Source of the DNA: Cephalotus follicularis
Lineage: Eukaryota > Streptophyta > Magnoliopsida > Oxalidales > Cephalotaceae
DNA: 64,000 nucleotides
Assembly (NCBI GenBank): GCA_001972305.1
Contig: BDDD01002686.1
Span: 93,024-157,023 of the forward strand
Reading direction: 5' to 3'
Shown: positions 23,551 through 35,159 of the stretch, in pieces
How positions within the stretch are numbered: position 1 is the stretch's first letter
Layout: each line of letters starts with the position of its first letter
Translations under genes and position numbers: made by a program
Notes under the pieces: generated by a model
Databases searched by the model: none
Seen by the model: the letters and a program-made list of their open reading frames with translations, nothing else
What the model was told of the DNA's origin: nothing

Positions 23551-24566
23551 ATTCTCAATGTTGCACACATGCATATGTACTATGTAGGCTTTGTGTTGGC
23601 TAAGTAATACATGAAACTTGACTATGGACTGCTAATTAACTTATTACTTTTTGAAGGTATAGGCTTGTAGGTCCCCAGATGAAATCATTAAGGATGTGTG
23701 GAGGTGAGGGATAGCAGGCCTAATGCTTTAAAAAAATATTTTAAAATTTGAGACACTTTTAAATATGGCTGTTCGTTTTTCAAGGATGGCAATTATTATA
23801 CTTATTACTCTGCTTGTCTATTTAATACCAACTGTTCATCTTTCTCCTATTTTCTCTTATACTGTCGATTTCTACTTCTTCTTCATTGCCTTCATCTGCT
23901 GCCTCCTTCGCATGTCCATCACATTTTCATCTCCTGTCTCCTTCACGTGTCCAGGATTTGACTGCGGCATGAGTGCTCGTGATTCCAGATCAAAAATCAG
24001 TGATCTAATTTCATTATAATACAAAAAGGTATTCAGTAATTTCATCAAAATATTATTTATTTCATTAAAGTATTATTTATATTGTATTTCTTATCACTTA
24101 TCATGTTTATTATTTTTATTGTTTATTTATTTATAGTTGATACAAAATTTATTAATGTTCATAATTCTAACCTAATAACAAAAATATTATTATCGAAACA
24201 TATAATTAATTTATCTTGAAAAATTAGAAAAGATTAATTTTAAAGTTGATTCACTATGAAATAGATATTTATGTATTTTTTTTTCTTTATACAAAGAGGA
24301 TATATAATCTTTGGACTTCGGTGGTAGAGGAGGCTTGGAGCATATTATTATTTATATATATTTGTGGGAGTATCTTCAAAAGGTATGTAAATAAGTTTTA
24401 TGATTGATAAACAATGCATAATTAGAAATTAGGAATTGATTATCTATCATATATTGCTTGCTTATATGATATATGTGTTATGGGGCTTTTGTAATTATAT
24501 GTTGTCTTATTTTATTTTATTACTTTTTATTTATTATAACTTGTTTTTATTAAATTTAGGTTCAAT

Positions 24567-27020
24567 ATGGTTAAGCCGAAAACAATTGATTCTTTTTTCC
24601 AAAAAAAGAATATTGATAACTCAGAATCTAGTACACCTCCTCTTGTATCCGATTCTACCCCAGTTCTAGAACAACGTCCTTATAAATCACCAAGGATTGA
24701 AACTAAAGAAGTTTTCGTTACTTCTTTAGAACGTGATCCGGGATTACGGCCTTTAATGTGGGATTATCCGATCAACCAACGTGATGAAATTCGAAGGATA
24801 TATATCACGGAGTTGGGACCATATCAACATATTCTTTCTGACTATCCATATTCTGGACCTGAAACTCATCGTCGTCGATTTCAAGCTTCTTGGTTCAAGT
24901 TATTCACTTGGTTAGAGTACTCTCCCTCTAAAGATGCCGCATATTGTTTTCCATGCTATCTTTTCACTAATAAAACAAGTGAACGTCCTAGGGCAAACGC
25001 TTTTGTTGTTGAAGGATTTCGAACATGGAGAAAAGTGAATAGTGGAAAAGATTGTGCTTTCTTGACTCATGTGGGAAAATCTCCCAGTTCACCTCATAAT
25101 GTTGCCATCAAATGTTGTGAAGATTTAAAAAATCAGTCTCGACATATTGATACAATTATTGATAAACAAACTGTGCAAGAAATTGTGAATAATCGGCTGC
25201 GACTCAAGACTTCAGTAGATGCGATTCAGTGGCTAGCATTTCAAGCTTGTTCTTTTAGAGGCCATGATGAACGCCATGATTCACAAAACCAAGGTAATTT
25301 TCTTGAATTGTTAAAAATGCTCGCATCTTATAATGAGAAAGTTGATGAAGTTGTGCTGGACAATACCCCAAAAAATGCTAAATACACCTCTCCACCAATT
25401 CAAAAGGATATTTTGCATGTCATTTCTAGTAATGTGAGAAGTGTGATTCGTCATGAGATAGGTGATGCTAAATTTTGTTTGCTTATTGATGAAGCTCGGG
25501 ACGAGTCTAAAAGAGAACAAATGTCTCTTGTTTTGAGGCTTGTTAATAAAGAAGGCTTTGTACTAGAACATTTTTTCGATCTTGTACATGTTAAAGATAC
25601 ATCTGCCTCAACTCTCAAAGAAAAGATATTTGCTACTCTTTCTTATCATAATTTTAGCATTCAAAATATTCGAGGGTAAGGATATGATGGTGCTAGTAAC
25701 ATGCGTGGAGAATGGAATGGCTTGCAAGCGTTGATTCTTGATGATTGTCCATATGCATATTATGTGCATTGCTTGGCTCATCGCTTACAATTAGCTCTAG
25801 TTTCTGCATCTAGAGAAGTAATTTCAGTCCATTATTTTTTTCTAAATCTGGCTTTCATTATCAATATTGTTGGTGCTTCTTGTAAACGGAATGATGAGTT
25901 ACATGCAGCTCAAGTAGCAGAAATTGAGCGCTTAATTAGCATTGATGAGCTTGACACTGGTAGTGGGATTAATCAAATTGGCACTTTACAACGGGCAGGA
26001 GATACTAGATGGAGTTCTCACTTTCGTTCAGTTTCCAACTTATTGAGGTTATACAATCCCACTTGTACGGTCCTTGGCAAGATTATAGAAGATGGATCTA
26101 CATATTCTCAACGAGGAGAAGCTTGTGTTGCTTATAATTTATTAACTTCATTTGAATTTGTATTTATTTTGCATTTACTAAAAGAGATCATGGAAATTAC
26201 TGATATACTTTGTCAAGCTTTACAGCAAAAATCTCAAGATATCGTGAATGCTATGCATTTAGTGGCTGGTACAAAGACATAGATTCAGAATTTGAGAGAA
26301 AATAGTTGGGAAAAACTCCTTGAAACAAAAAGAAAATTTTGCAACAAGCATGATATTGAAATTCCTGAAATGAGTGCTCAATTCACTATGAGTCGAGCTT
26401 TGAATCTAGCTAGATCTCGTCGTCAACAAGCTCATGTAACTGTGGAACATCATTTTCAGGTGGATGTATTTATTGTCATTATTGATTCTCAACTTCAAGA
26501 GTTGAATATTAAATTCAATGAACATGCAGTGAAACTTATTATTCTTAGCTCTGCTTTAAATCCAAAAGATGGCTATAGATCATTCGATTGTGATAAAATA
26601 TGCAATCTTGTTGAGAAATTTTATCCATTGGATTTTACAGAGCAAGAAAAGATTCTCTTGAAATGTCAACTACAACATTATCAGTTTGATGTAATTAATC
26701 ATCCAAATATGCAAAATTTGTGCACAATTGCTGGGTTATGTCGAAAGTTAGTAGAGACGGGAAAGTCAGAAATTTATTATTTGATTGATAGATTGCTTAT
26801 GCTTGTCTTGACACTTCCAGTTTCTACCGAAACTACTGAGCAAGCTTTTTCAGCCATGAAGATAATCAAGACCAGACTTCAAAACAAAATGGAGGATGAT
26901 TTTCTTACAAATTATTTGGTTGTTTACATTGAACAAGCAATTGCTGAAAAAATTAGCGTTGACAAGATAATTGATGATTTTTATGATATGAAAAAGCGAC
27001 GAGCTCAACTTAGGCAATGA
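24567..27020 (+). pseudogene. hAT transposase (TTF-type finger, hAT dimerisation domain), two in-frame stops
   Basis: An 817-codon frame with nonsense codons at 25677-25679 (TAA) and 26280-26282 (TAG) and no frameshift. Reading through the stops gives, in order: a basic N-terminus (IDSFFQKK), a TTF-type zinc finger (SWF..FTWLEYS..KDAAYCFPCYLF, about residues 110-140), a DUF4371-like region, the RNase-H-fold start (FCLLIDEARDES), GYDGASNMRG at about 371-380 with the second acidic residue, the CLAHRLQL helix, and the C-terminal dimerisation segment (LPVSTETTEQAFSAMK, from about 750). The start follows TTATTAAATTTAG, which could be a splice acceptor. Family knowledge: cuts and pastes DNA at hAT TIRs. 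As it stands only truncated proteins can be made. Confidence 0.9.
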
Positions 27021-27230
27021 AAATCATGATGCTCTTTTTTTTTTGTTCTTTTTGTGAAAATTTATGTCAAAGTTGATTGTATTTTTCTAAATGTTTTCAT
27101 TTAATAATATTGAACTTTTAGTGTTAAAAATTTTATGTTTTGTCGTATCTCGTATTAATTTTTAAATATAATTTTAAATTTTTACATCAACTCCGGCATC
27201 CCCATATTTAAATTCTTGCCTCCGCCCCTG

Positions 27231-27238
27231 CGGAGAAG
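27231..27238. repeat. hAT target-site duplication, right
   Basis: CGGAGAAG, partner of 23338-23345. Confidence 0.8.
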
Positions 27239-27837
27239 CATCACCATTATTTGTGGACCATTATTTGTGGATTTCCTTTTTGAGGGATTGATTCAAGCTC
27301 TCCTCGTTGTCGTCGTTTAGCGCCAATGATTATCCTGTTCTTCATTGATCGCCACTTGCGTCTATATTTTTATTTATTTTTTTAGAGCTGATCTTCACTC
27401 AGGTAAGCACAAATTGCACAATAATATATTGTTTTGTGGTTTCTGTTTTCTCGTGTGGCGTGTTAAGTCATACCATATATTTCTGTTTAATAATTTGTTA
27501 GACATGTAGAGGTAAGCATTAACATGATATCTTGTTTAGCCATTTTTTAGATGTACATGTATTTCTGTTTTTAAGACATACATCTATAATAGTAAGTCAT
27601 AGCACAATAGTTTTAGAATCTATTCTTTAGTTTTTCTTTATTTCAGTAGAGTAATCAATTAATATATAGTGTTATATTAAACTAATTTTTAAACATATTT
27701 CCATTCCATCATCATGTTATAATCACTGTATCTATTTTAGCACCTTGTTTGATGTTTAACATATGCATTGTATTGTCTCTTTTTTTTTTTTAATCACTGC
27801 ATAATTTTTTCTGTTGTTTAGAGATAGCTAGTAAGCT
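27239..27837. other. AT-rich DNA upstream of the copia gag fragment
   Basis: Contains a 14-bp direct repeat (ACCATTATTTGTGG twice, from about 27243) and T-rich DNA. It may be the leader of the + strand copia, but I could find neither an LTR end nor a PBS. Confidence 0.4.
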
Positions 27838-28063
27838 CATGGTTTCTGAGTTAGCAAAGACTGAACGTCTTAATAGTACCATTTATGATATGTGGAGCCG
27901 AAAAAATAAATATAGCCTCATTTATGACGATGTTGATTTTGTGCTTGATAAAATTGCTCAAACTCTTAATGAAAATTCTACTGATCATCAAAAAAATAGA
28001 GTTTGAGCACTGACAGATTAGTGATAAAAAGGCAAAAAATCTTATGTTAATGTTTATGGAAGA
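27838..28063 (+). pseudogene. Copia gag, 5' fragment (host of the Tork-like insertion)
   Basis: The start of a Ty1/copia Gag of the UBN2 type: MVSELAKTERLN, then MWSRKNKYSLIYDDVDFVLDKI. A frameshift in an A-run near 28000 and a TGA interrupt it, but the frame resumes as KKAKNLMLMFMED up to the insertion point at 28063. The next residues, NLIKVFEDYK, resume at 34081 beyond the inserted element, so the two fragments are one gene. Confidence 0.8.
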
Positions 28064-28551
28064 TGTTGTAAAACTAGCATCATAAATCTCTAACAACCTA
28101 ATAGCAAAGTTTAATCAAGTAAATACAAGCAAGACAGTAAAAATAAATCGACACAAGATTTACGTGGTTCGATCAATGTGATCTACGTTCACGGGCAGAG
28201 GTGATATGGATTTTACAATGTGAATATAGATTACAAGGAGTCTCTCAGCCTTTCTAGGTTACTCTCTATCTTTTACAGTCACCCTCTCTTTTGTATTTAT
28301 ACATTAAAACCCTATTGAACCGAATAAAGAAATAAAATAACAAAAGTTACGTCGAAAGCGTCGACGGTTTGACGCACAATGTCAGCGTTTTATCACAGAA
28401 GGTTTTGTTCCCTAAACTAATTGTAAAGCGTCGATTGTTCTTTACAAAGCATCGGCGGTTTCCATCAAAGCGTCGACGGTTTCTACAAAGCGTCGGCGGT
28501 TTCTACAAAGCGTCGGCGGTTTAGGCAGAAAATTCAAGGCATAATTGTACA
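28064..28551 (-). mobile_element. 3' LTR of Tork-like copia
   Basis: 488 bp. On the minus strand it starts TGTACAATTATGCC and ends AGTTTTACAACA. It matches 33630-34075 closely, with an extra ~40-bp stretch that includes ATTTACGTGGTTCG. Several AAAGCGTCGACGGTTT and AAAGCGTCGGCGGTTT words lie at 28355-28520. Confidence 0.9.
28355..28525. repeat. GCGTCGACGG word array in Tork-like LTR
   Basis: Six words of the type AAAGCGTC(G/A)(A/G)CGGTTT, the last three tandem with ~21-bp spacing. The core GTCGAC is palindromic. The 5' LTR has five words (33880-34045), so one unit was gained or lost. Confidence 0.75.
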
Positions 28552-28566
28552 AATCTCCACCTTGAC
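28552..28566 (-). other. Polypurine tract of Tork-like copia
   Basis: The minus strand reads CAAGGTGGAGATT immediately before the LTR start, a usual copia PPT form. Confidence 0.8.
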
Positions 28567-28626
28567 TTGAATTTCCATCTTCACATCAGCTACCTCATAA
28601 CCATCACCTCTGTCATTCCCAAGAGC

Positions 28627-31600
28627 TTATCTACAACATCTAATTAAGTTCAAGCAAAGCTTGAACTTTTCTCCAGGAACTGGTTTAGTCAACATATCAG
28701 CTGGGTTCTCGGCTGTGGCTATCTTCTGAACTGCAATTTCACCTCCTTCGATAACATCCCTAATGAAGTAATATCTGACACTAATGTGTTTGGTTCTCTC
28801 ATGAAACATCTGATTCTTACTCAGACGAATGGCACTTTGGCTATCACAATACACCGTCGAAACTTGTTGTATCAAACCAAGACTACCAACCAAACCACGC
28901 AACCAGATAGCTTCTTTCACTGCTTCAGTCAATGCCATGTATTCCGCCTCGGTCGTAGACAAGGCCACTGTTGGTTGCAAAGTTGCCTTCCAACTAACTG
29001 CACAGCCACACAAAGTGAAAACATATCCAGTGAGGGATTTTCACTTATCCACGTCACCTGCATAATCAGAATCCGAATAACCCACAACATCCACACTAGC
29101 AGCTCCACTGCTGCCATAGACTAAGCCAACATCTGTAGAACCTCTCAAGTACCTCATTATCCATTTCACAACATCCCAGTGAGCTTCACCTGGATTAACC
29201 ATATACCTACTAACCACACTCACAGCATGTGAAATATCTGGCTTAATGCACACCATGGCATACATCAGACTACCAACAGCACTATCATATGGAACACGAG
29301 ACATATGCTTCACCTCAGCCTCAGTTTTCGGCGACAATGAATCTGACAATTTGAAATGTCCAGCCAATGGAGTACTTACTGGTTTAGACTTTTCCATTCC
29401 AAACCTCTTAAGCACTTTCTCGATATACTTTTTCTGAGATACATATAACCGTCTTGCTTAACGATCCCTTTGAATCTTCATACCCAATATTTTCTTGGCT
29501 GCACCCAAATCATTCATTTCAAATTCATTACTTAACTGAGCCCTCAATTTGTTGATCTCAAATTTATCCTTTGACGCAATCAACATGTCATCAACATATA
29601 ACAACAGATACACAAAAGAACCATCTAGGAGTTTCTTCAAGTACACACAGCTATCATACTCGCATCGACAATAACTGTTCTTTATTATAAAAGTATCAAA
29701 CCTTTTATACCACTGTCTAGGAGATTGTTTCAATCCATACAAGGATTTCTTCAGTAGGATGATAACCTTCTGGCTAGGACATGTAAATCTGTTCATCTAA
29801 CTCACCATGTAAAAATGCTGTCTTGACATCCAGTTGCTCAAGTTCCAAGTCTTGACAGGCAACCATAGCAAGTAATACACGGATTGAGCTATGCTTCACA
29901 ACTGGAGAAAATACTTCATGAAAGTCCACTACCTCCTTCTGAGTAAAACCCTTAGCTACTAACCGTGCTTTGAACCTTCTTGCCTCAACCCCTGGTATAC
30001 CTTCTTTTTTCTTGAAGATCCACTTACAGCCTGTAACCCGTTTCCCCTTTGGCAGCTTTACCAACTCCCAAGTCTTGTTCTTTTCAAGGGACTGAATTTC
30101 TTCATTCATGGCAGTTGCCCACTCCGCTGATTCTTTGCTTTCCACTGCTTCCTTATAAGTGGATGATTCTTCTCCTTCAACACTTTCAGCGACTGACAAA
30201 GCAAAGGCTACCGTGTCCGCATGACTGTATCTCAGTGGTGGTCTAATCTGCCTCCTCTCTCTACCTCTAGCAATGTTGTACTGTTTCTCCTGAACTGCCC
30301 CATCTTCATCCTGATCTTGCAATTCAGTTTGATTTGACTGACTGGAAGAAGCTTCATCTTCCTTTTGCGGAGCTTCTAGATTAAGCTCCAGCTGTTTCTC
30401 TACACCAAGGTCTTTCTCACCATTCTCAACAGACTTCATCTTCTAGTTGACCATAGCAGACTCATCAAATGTCACATCTCTACTAATAAGAAATTTTGGA
30501 GACTTGGGATTTTCAATGCACCACAACCGATATCCTTTCACCCCATCTACATACCCTAGAAATATGCACTTCTTTGCCCTCAGCTCAACTTTACCATCAT
30601 TCACATGAGCATATGCAGGACACCCAAATACTTTCAAACCAGAATAATCACTTGCGGTACCTGACCATACCTCCTGTGGAGTCTATAACTCAATGACTGT
30701 TGATGGAGACCTATTTATCAGGTAAGCTGCTGTATGAACTACCTCCGCCCAATACTTCTTAGAGAGTCCAGCATTAGAAAGCATGCAACATGCTCTTTCT
30801 AATAACGTTCTGTTCATCCATTCTGCAACTCCATTTTATTATGGTATTTTCCGTACAGTGTGGTGTCTCACCATACCTTCATCCTTGCAGAACTTGTCAA
30901 ATTCCCCTAAGCAGTTCTCCAAACCATTGTCAGTCCGTAGAGTTTTTACCACTCTTCATGTTTTCTTCTCTACCATGGTTTTCCACTCATTGAACTTGAA
31001 AAATGGCTCATATTTACTCTTCAAAAAATATGTCCAGACCTTTATAGAGTAGTCATCAATCAAGGTCATCAAATACCAGCTTCCTCAAAGTGACACCTGT
31101 GACGAGGGACCCCAAAGGTCAGAATGAATATAATCCAAAACACCCTTGGTCTTGTGAATGGCAGTACTGAACTTCACCCTACACTGTTTTCCATACACGC
31201 AATGTTCACAGAAATCCAGTTTCCCTGATTTCACTCCAGCTAGCAAACCCTTCTTGGACAGAATTTGCAACCCTCTCTCACTCATATGCCCCATACTCAT
31301 ATGCCAAAGCTGAGTAGTATCTGCATCTTTATCCCCTGATGAAGAAGTAACTGCTACAGTACCCAACACGGTATTTCCCTGCAGCTGATATAAGCCATCG
31401 ATCTTCTTTCCCTTCATAATTACCAGAGCACCCCTAAGAACCTTTATTATCCCATTCTCCCCGGTAAACTTGCAACCATGAGAATCTAGAACCCCCAAGG
31501 AAATCAGGTTTTTCTTCATCCCCGGAACATGCCAAGCTTCCAAAGTTCTGATCACACCGTCAAACATCTTGATCTAAACTTTCCCACATCCGACAACCTT

Positions 31601-32160
31601 CAATGCATTGTTGTCCCCCAACAGAACCTTCCCCTCCTTGACGTCATAGGTGGTGAACCAATCCCTGTTAGGTGTCATGTGAAAAGAACATCCCGAATCA
31701 AGAATCCAACTAGTGGGGTTATTTACGCTGACAGACAGAACTAAATCTGTATCAGCCTCATCCGAACATTCATGCACCACTCTTGCATTAGCTTTGACTG
31801 TATTCCCTTTAGCTACTCCATTTTCCTTGTATTTCGGACAATCAGCCTTCCAGTGCCCTGTTTCATTACAGATGAAACATCGAAAATTCTTAGCTCTCGA
31901 TTTAAATCGTGACTTACCCCTTTTGCCTGACCCTCTTTCTCGGTTCCTGTCACTAGCTACCAAGCCTTCTGCCTGATTCTCCCCCATATTTTCTGACACC
32001 TTTTTCTTTAACTCCCTTGACTGTAATGCTTGACATCATTTACATCAACAGAGTCCCTACCATATAACATGGTATCCACAAAAGTGATCATATGAGGATG
32101 GCAACAAACACAGCAAGATTAGGGCTTGATCTTCATCATCAATTTTAATATTTGTATTTT
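28627..32160 (-). pseudogene. Tork-like copia gag C-terminus and pol
   Basis: Read from high to low coordinates: Gag tail resuming after the solo LTR (about 32160), CCHC knuckle (CFICNETGHWKADC), protease (WILDSGCSFHMT), integrase zinc region (LWHMSMGHMSERG...CEHCVYGK), integrase core start (HSDLWGP), IN C-terminal motif (FLGYVDG.KGYRLW), RT (DVKTAFLHGEL, YVDDMLIAS) and RNase H ([18 protein letters not shown]). It is most like Tnt1/Tork copia polyproteins. Most segments share one frame broken by in-frame stops (for example at 31568-31573), with a single clear frameshift at about 29785. The integrase core between 30640 and 31085 is heavily scarred. All domains are present, so it was autonomous before decay. 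Confidence 0.9.
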
Positions 32161-32161
32161 T

Positions 32162-32166
32162 CAAAT
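32162..32166. repeat. Target-site duplication CAAAT, left
   Basis: CAAAT here and at 33196-33200 flank the solo LTR exactly. Confidence 0.85.
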
Positions 32167-33195
32167 TGTTGGGACTTTATTGATAATAAGTCTCAATCAT
32201 ATGTTTTAATGATTACAAATTACATTTAACTTGTTTACTTGATGTGCAAGGAATTACAAATTGAATATCAAAGCCTAAAACCAATCTGCAGAAAAAGAAG
32301 TCGATTCCTTCCAAATAGAATCGACGTCTTTTGTACAGGATTAACTGCAAAGAAGACATCGTCCTCCCAGTTATGGCATCGATGTCCGTACCAAAAGAAG
32401 TCGACTACTTCCCAAAGACGTCGACTACATTCAAGAAGACATCGACTACTTCAGTGATAACATCGACGTGTTTAGACATTTTTTGGACCAGAAGCTACTG
32501 TATGAAAATGCACTCAAAGACATCGATCCTTAAACAAAAGACTAGCTCAAGCACTACAACGGCTATCAACTACAAAGACATCGACGCCTTCTGGAAAGAA
32601 GTCGACGTCTTTATGCCAGCAGAGACTAAAACAAGGCTGCATTAACAAAATGTCATATCCAACATGCCCAAGACTTTTGCAACGGCTATAATGAGAATGA
32701 GGCTATAAATAGAGGTCAAGAAACAAAAACAAAGAGAGAAGAACATAACTCTTGATCATCTAACATCCAAGCTCAAATTTGCACATTTACATCAAGCCTT
32801 TTGTTTACACTCTTATATTCAACCTTTGAGAGGTTATTTGTAAACACACATTATCTTTACAACTCATTCATTGTAAAAGAGGGGAGTGAACCCTCAAGTG
32901 TAAGGTGTTTGATTGATTTGCACCCGGAACCCAAAATCAATTGTAAGGTGGTTTGTTTGATTTGCACTCGTAAGCCGAAAATCAAAGGTGGCTAGAGGAT
33001 TCTAGTGGAATCTCAAGGAGTTCTTGAGAAAGTGGACGTAGACACGGTTTTGCCGAACCACTATAAATTTTGTTTGCACTCTCTATCCCTTAACTCCTTA
33101 TTTAGTTATTATTGTGTGATTGTTTATGTTCATAGCTTAAATTGTATTTTCCGCATACATAGTTAATAGTTAAAGGTTGCCATACTTTTCTTTCA
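32167..33195 (+). mobile_element. Solo LTR inserted in Tork-like gag, 1029 bp
   Basis: Starts TGTTGGGACTTT and ends CTTTTCTTTCA, flanked by perfect CAAAT duplications. Removing it rejoins the Gag frame (HDL then K-N-T-N-I-K-I-D-D-E-D). It contains GTCGAC/ATCGAC dyad words (32290-32610), a TATA box (32704-32711) and the block GTGGACGTAGACACGG...GCCGAACCACTATAAA (about 33030-33068) typical of SIRE-like and related LTRs. No internal sequence remains. Confidence 0.9.
32704..32711 (+). promoter_or_regulatory. TATA box of the 1029-bp solo LTR
   Basis: TATAAATA in GAGGCTATAAATAGAGG, about 330 bp before the conserved GCCGAACCACTATAAA block. It confirms plus orientation. Confidence 0.65.
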
Positions 33196-33591
33196 CAAAT
33201 CATGAATCACCTTATTAAAATTGTCAATATGCTCTTTTACGGACATATCTTCCTTCATTCGCAAAGTATACAGTCGTTGTTTGAGATACAACCTGTTTGT
33301 GAGTGACTTGGTCATGTAGCGACTCTCCAGTTTATTCCATAACCCAATCGTCGTAGTCTCATCCACAAATTCACGGAGAACGTCATCCTCCAGGCACAAC
33401 TGTATCGATGTGTATGCCTTGTTTAGGATTCTTTTCTTCTCCACCTGAGGCATATTCTCAGGTAAACCCTCTTCACCATCTACTGCCCCCCAAACTTCTT
33501 ATTGTATCAGTAGTGCCCTCATCTTAACACGCCACATGCTGAAATCGCCTGTTCCATCAAACTTCGCAATATCAAACTTGGTTGCTGACAT
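33196..33591 (-). pseudogene. Tork-like copia gag, N-terminal part
   Basis: The start codon at 33591 begins MSATKFDIAKFDGTGDF and continues into a UBN2-type capsid (LNKAYTSIQLCLEDDVL..LWNKLESRY..LKQRLYTLRMKE). A TAA at 33499-33501 interrupts codon 31. The frame then runs to the solo LTR insertion at 33196 and continues at 32160. Confidence 0.85.
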
Positions 33592-33629
33592 CTTGAATTC
33601 AGTAACAAGAACCTGTCTCTAATAATACT

Positions 33630-34075
33630 TGCTGTAAAACTAGCCTCAAAAATCTCTAACAACCTAATAGCAAAGTTTAATCAAGGAAACACAAGCAAGA
33701 CAGTAAAGGTAAATGATGTAATATGGATTTTACTATGTGAATATAGATTACAAGGAGTCTCTCAGCCTTTCTAGGTTACTCTCTATCTTTTACAGTCGCA
33801 CTCTCTTTTGTATTTGTACATTAAAATCCTATTTAACTGAATAAGGAAATAAAATAACAAAAGTTACGTCTTGTCTCACACCGTCGACGCTTTAGTACCT
33901 AGCGTCAACGGTTTGACGCACAATATTAGCGCTTTATCAAAGAAGGTTTTGTTCCCTAAACTAATTGTAAAGCGTCGACTGTTCTTCACAAAGCATCGGC
34001 GGTTTCCATCAAAGCGTCGACGGTTTCTACAAAGCGTCGGCAGTTTAGGCAGAAAATTCAAGGCATAATTCAACA
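33630..34075 (-). mobile_element. 5' LTR of Tork-like copia
   Basis: 446 bp, minus strand TGTTGAATTATGCC to AGTTTTACAGCA. It is followed by a decayed PBS (AGTATTATTAGAG, 33617-33629). The flanks GAAGA (28059-28063) and AAAGA (34076-34080) form the element's 5-bp TSD with one mismatch. Confidence 0.9.
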
Positions 34076-34780
34076 AAAGATAATTTGATTAAAGTTTTTG
34101 AAGATTATAAAACTGCAAAAGAACTTTGGTATGCTATCAAGGAAAAATATGACAAAATTTCTTATAATTATAATACTTCAATTATGAAAGAATGTGATAA
34201 TGTCGTGGAACATTGTAATAAAATGATTGTCATGGCTAATGATCTTGCATCTGCAGGAACTGAAATACTAGAAAAAATGCAAATAGCCACTATTTTAAAT
34301 AGTCTATCACGCTCATTAGATTCAGCTTCCACCACTCTTAGATTGAATGGTACCATTAAGAATTCGAATGGCTTGCCATCTTTGTTAGCTATTGGGCAGG
34401 ATATCATAGCCATAAGGAAAGCACTAGAATTGAACAATGTGCAACAGGAAGAACTCAATCTTGTGCACTCCAAGCCTAAACCGCGCAACTACAACATTGG
34501 GCCTTCTAAACCTTAATTCAAGGGAACTTGTCAATAGAAATATGACATGAATAAGGTCCCTCGTGGTTCTTGTTACTGGTGTGGAAAGTTTGGACATTTC
34601 AAACAAGATTGTCCAATGAACAAACAAGGAGATAGAGAATATCCAAAACTCTCGAAACAAGGTGGACCCCACAAGCGTGAATTTATTAGGGTAATTGAAT
34701 GCAATGTTGTGACTGCTGATATTGATGGTTGGTGGGTTGACTCTGGAGCAACTCGTCATATTGATAAAACAAAGCAATGA
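34076..34780 (+). pseudogene. Copia gag 3' fragment with zinc knuckle and protease start
   Basis: Continues the gag begun at 27838: NLIKVFEDYKTAKELW, the rest of a UBN2 capsid, a stop at 34514-34516, another soon after, then a CCHC knuckle (CYWCGKFGHFKQDC) and the copia protease motif WWVDSGATRHI near 34733-34765. Homology ends just after the protease motif at about 34780, so integrase, RT and RNase H of this element are gone. Confidence 0.85.
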
Positions 34781-35099
34781 GTGACTATTACAAGGAGACC
34801 AAATAATTTATATGGGGAACAATACAATGCCAGGAGTGACTGATGAACAATACATACTTGGATGTGCAATAGAGATATTGGAAGAGTAGTTCTTCTGGTG
34901 AATCTGATGGTGCTTTTGTTAGAGGCTTTATGTTTTTCTTTTCTTTTTTGTCCTTTATGTGTTGGTAGCTAGTAAGCCCATGTATTTTGGTGTGTAGATG
35001 CATAAGTGAAAAAGTGTTGTATTGGATTTATGTAAACTATGTCTGTTTAAGTAAGTTCTCTTATTTTTTTGAGTTTTCTTGTTATCTAATTTTTGAGTT
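34781..35099. other. T-rich non-coding DNA
   Basis: No coding similarity. T-rich runs and a possible poly(A) region suggest remnant LTR or 3' end sequence, but no boundary is clear. Confidence 0.35.
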
Positions 35100-35154
35100 A
35101 TGAAGGAAATCAAATATGACGTACCCAGCCATTGGTGGCCAGGGTTAGGGGCAT
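35100..35154. repeat. LTR terminus fragment
   Basis: GGCCAGGGTTAGGGGCATCA resembles GCGACCGGGGTTAGGGGCGCTACA at 50670-50692. Both look like ends of gypsy LTRs whose two termini are mutually inverted (TG(T/A)...GCGCCCC), so strand cannot be settled. Confidence 0.35.
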
Positions 35155-35159
35155 CATAA
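35155..35159. repeat. Target-site duplication CATAA, left
   Basis: CATAA here and at 47002-47006, 11.8 kb apart, flank the two halves of one split LTR. Confidence 0.8.

Larger units (their letters stand above)
23346..27230 (+). mobile_element. hAT transposon, TTF-finger/DUF4371 type, 3885 bp
   Basis: The inverted ends CAGGGGCGGAG (23346) and CTCCGCCCCTG (to 27230) are perfect 11-bp TIRs of the type usual in plant hAT elements. Flanking 8-bp duplications agree at seven positions. The interior carries one transposase frame on the plus strand (24567-27020). Left subterminal DNA holds an exact 50-bp tandem duplication. This is a structurally complete element whose transposase has been disabled by nonsense mutations. 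Confidence 0.9.

Noticed and set aside
23765-24019. 84-codon hydrophobic frame upstream of the hAT transposase
   Set aside because: No hAT similarity and AT-rich composition; it may be a chance frame or untranslated leader.
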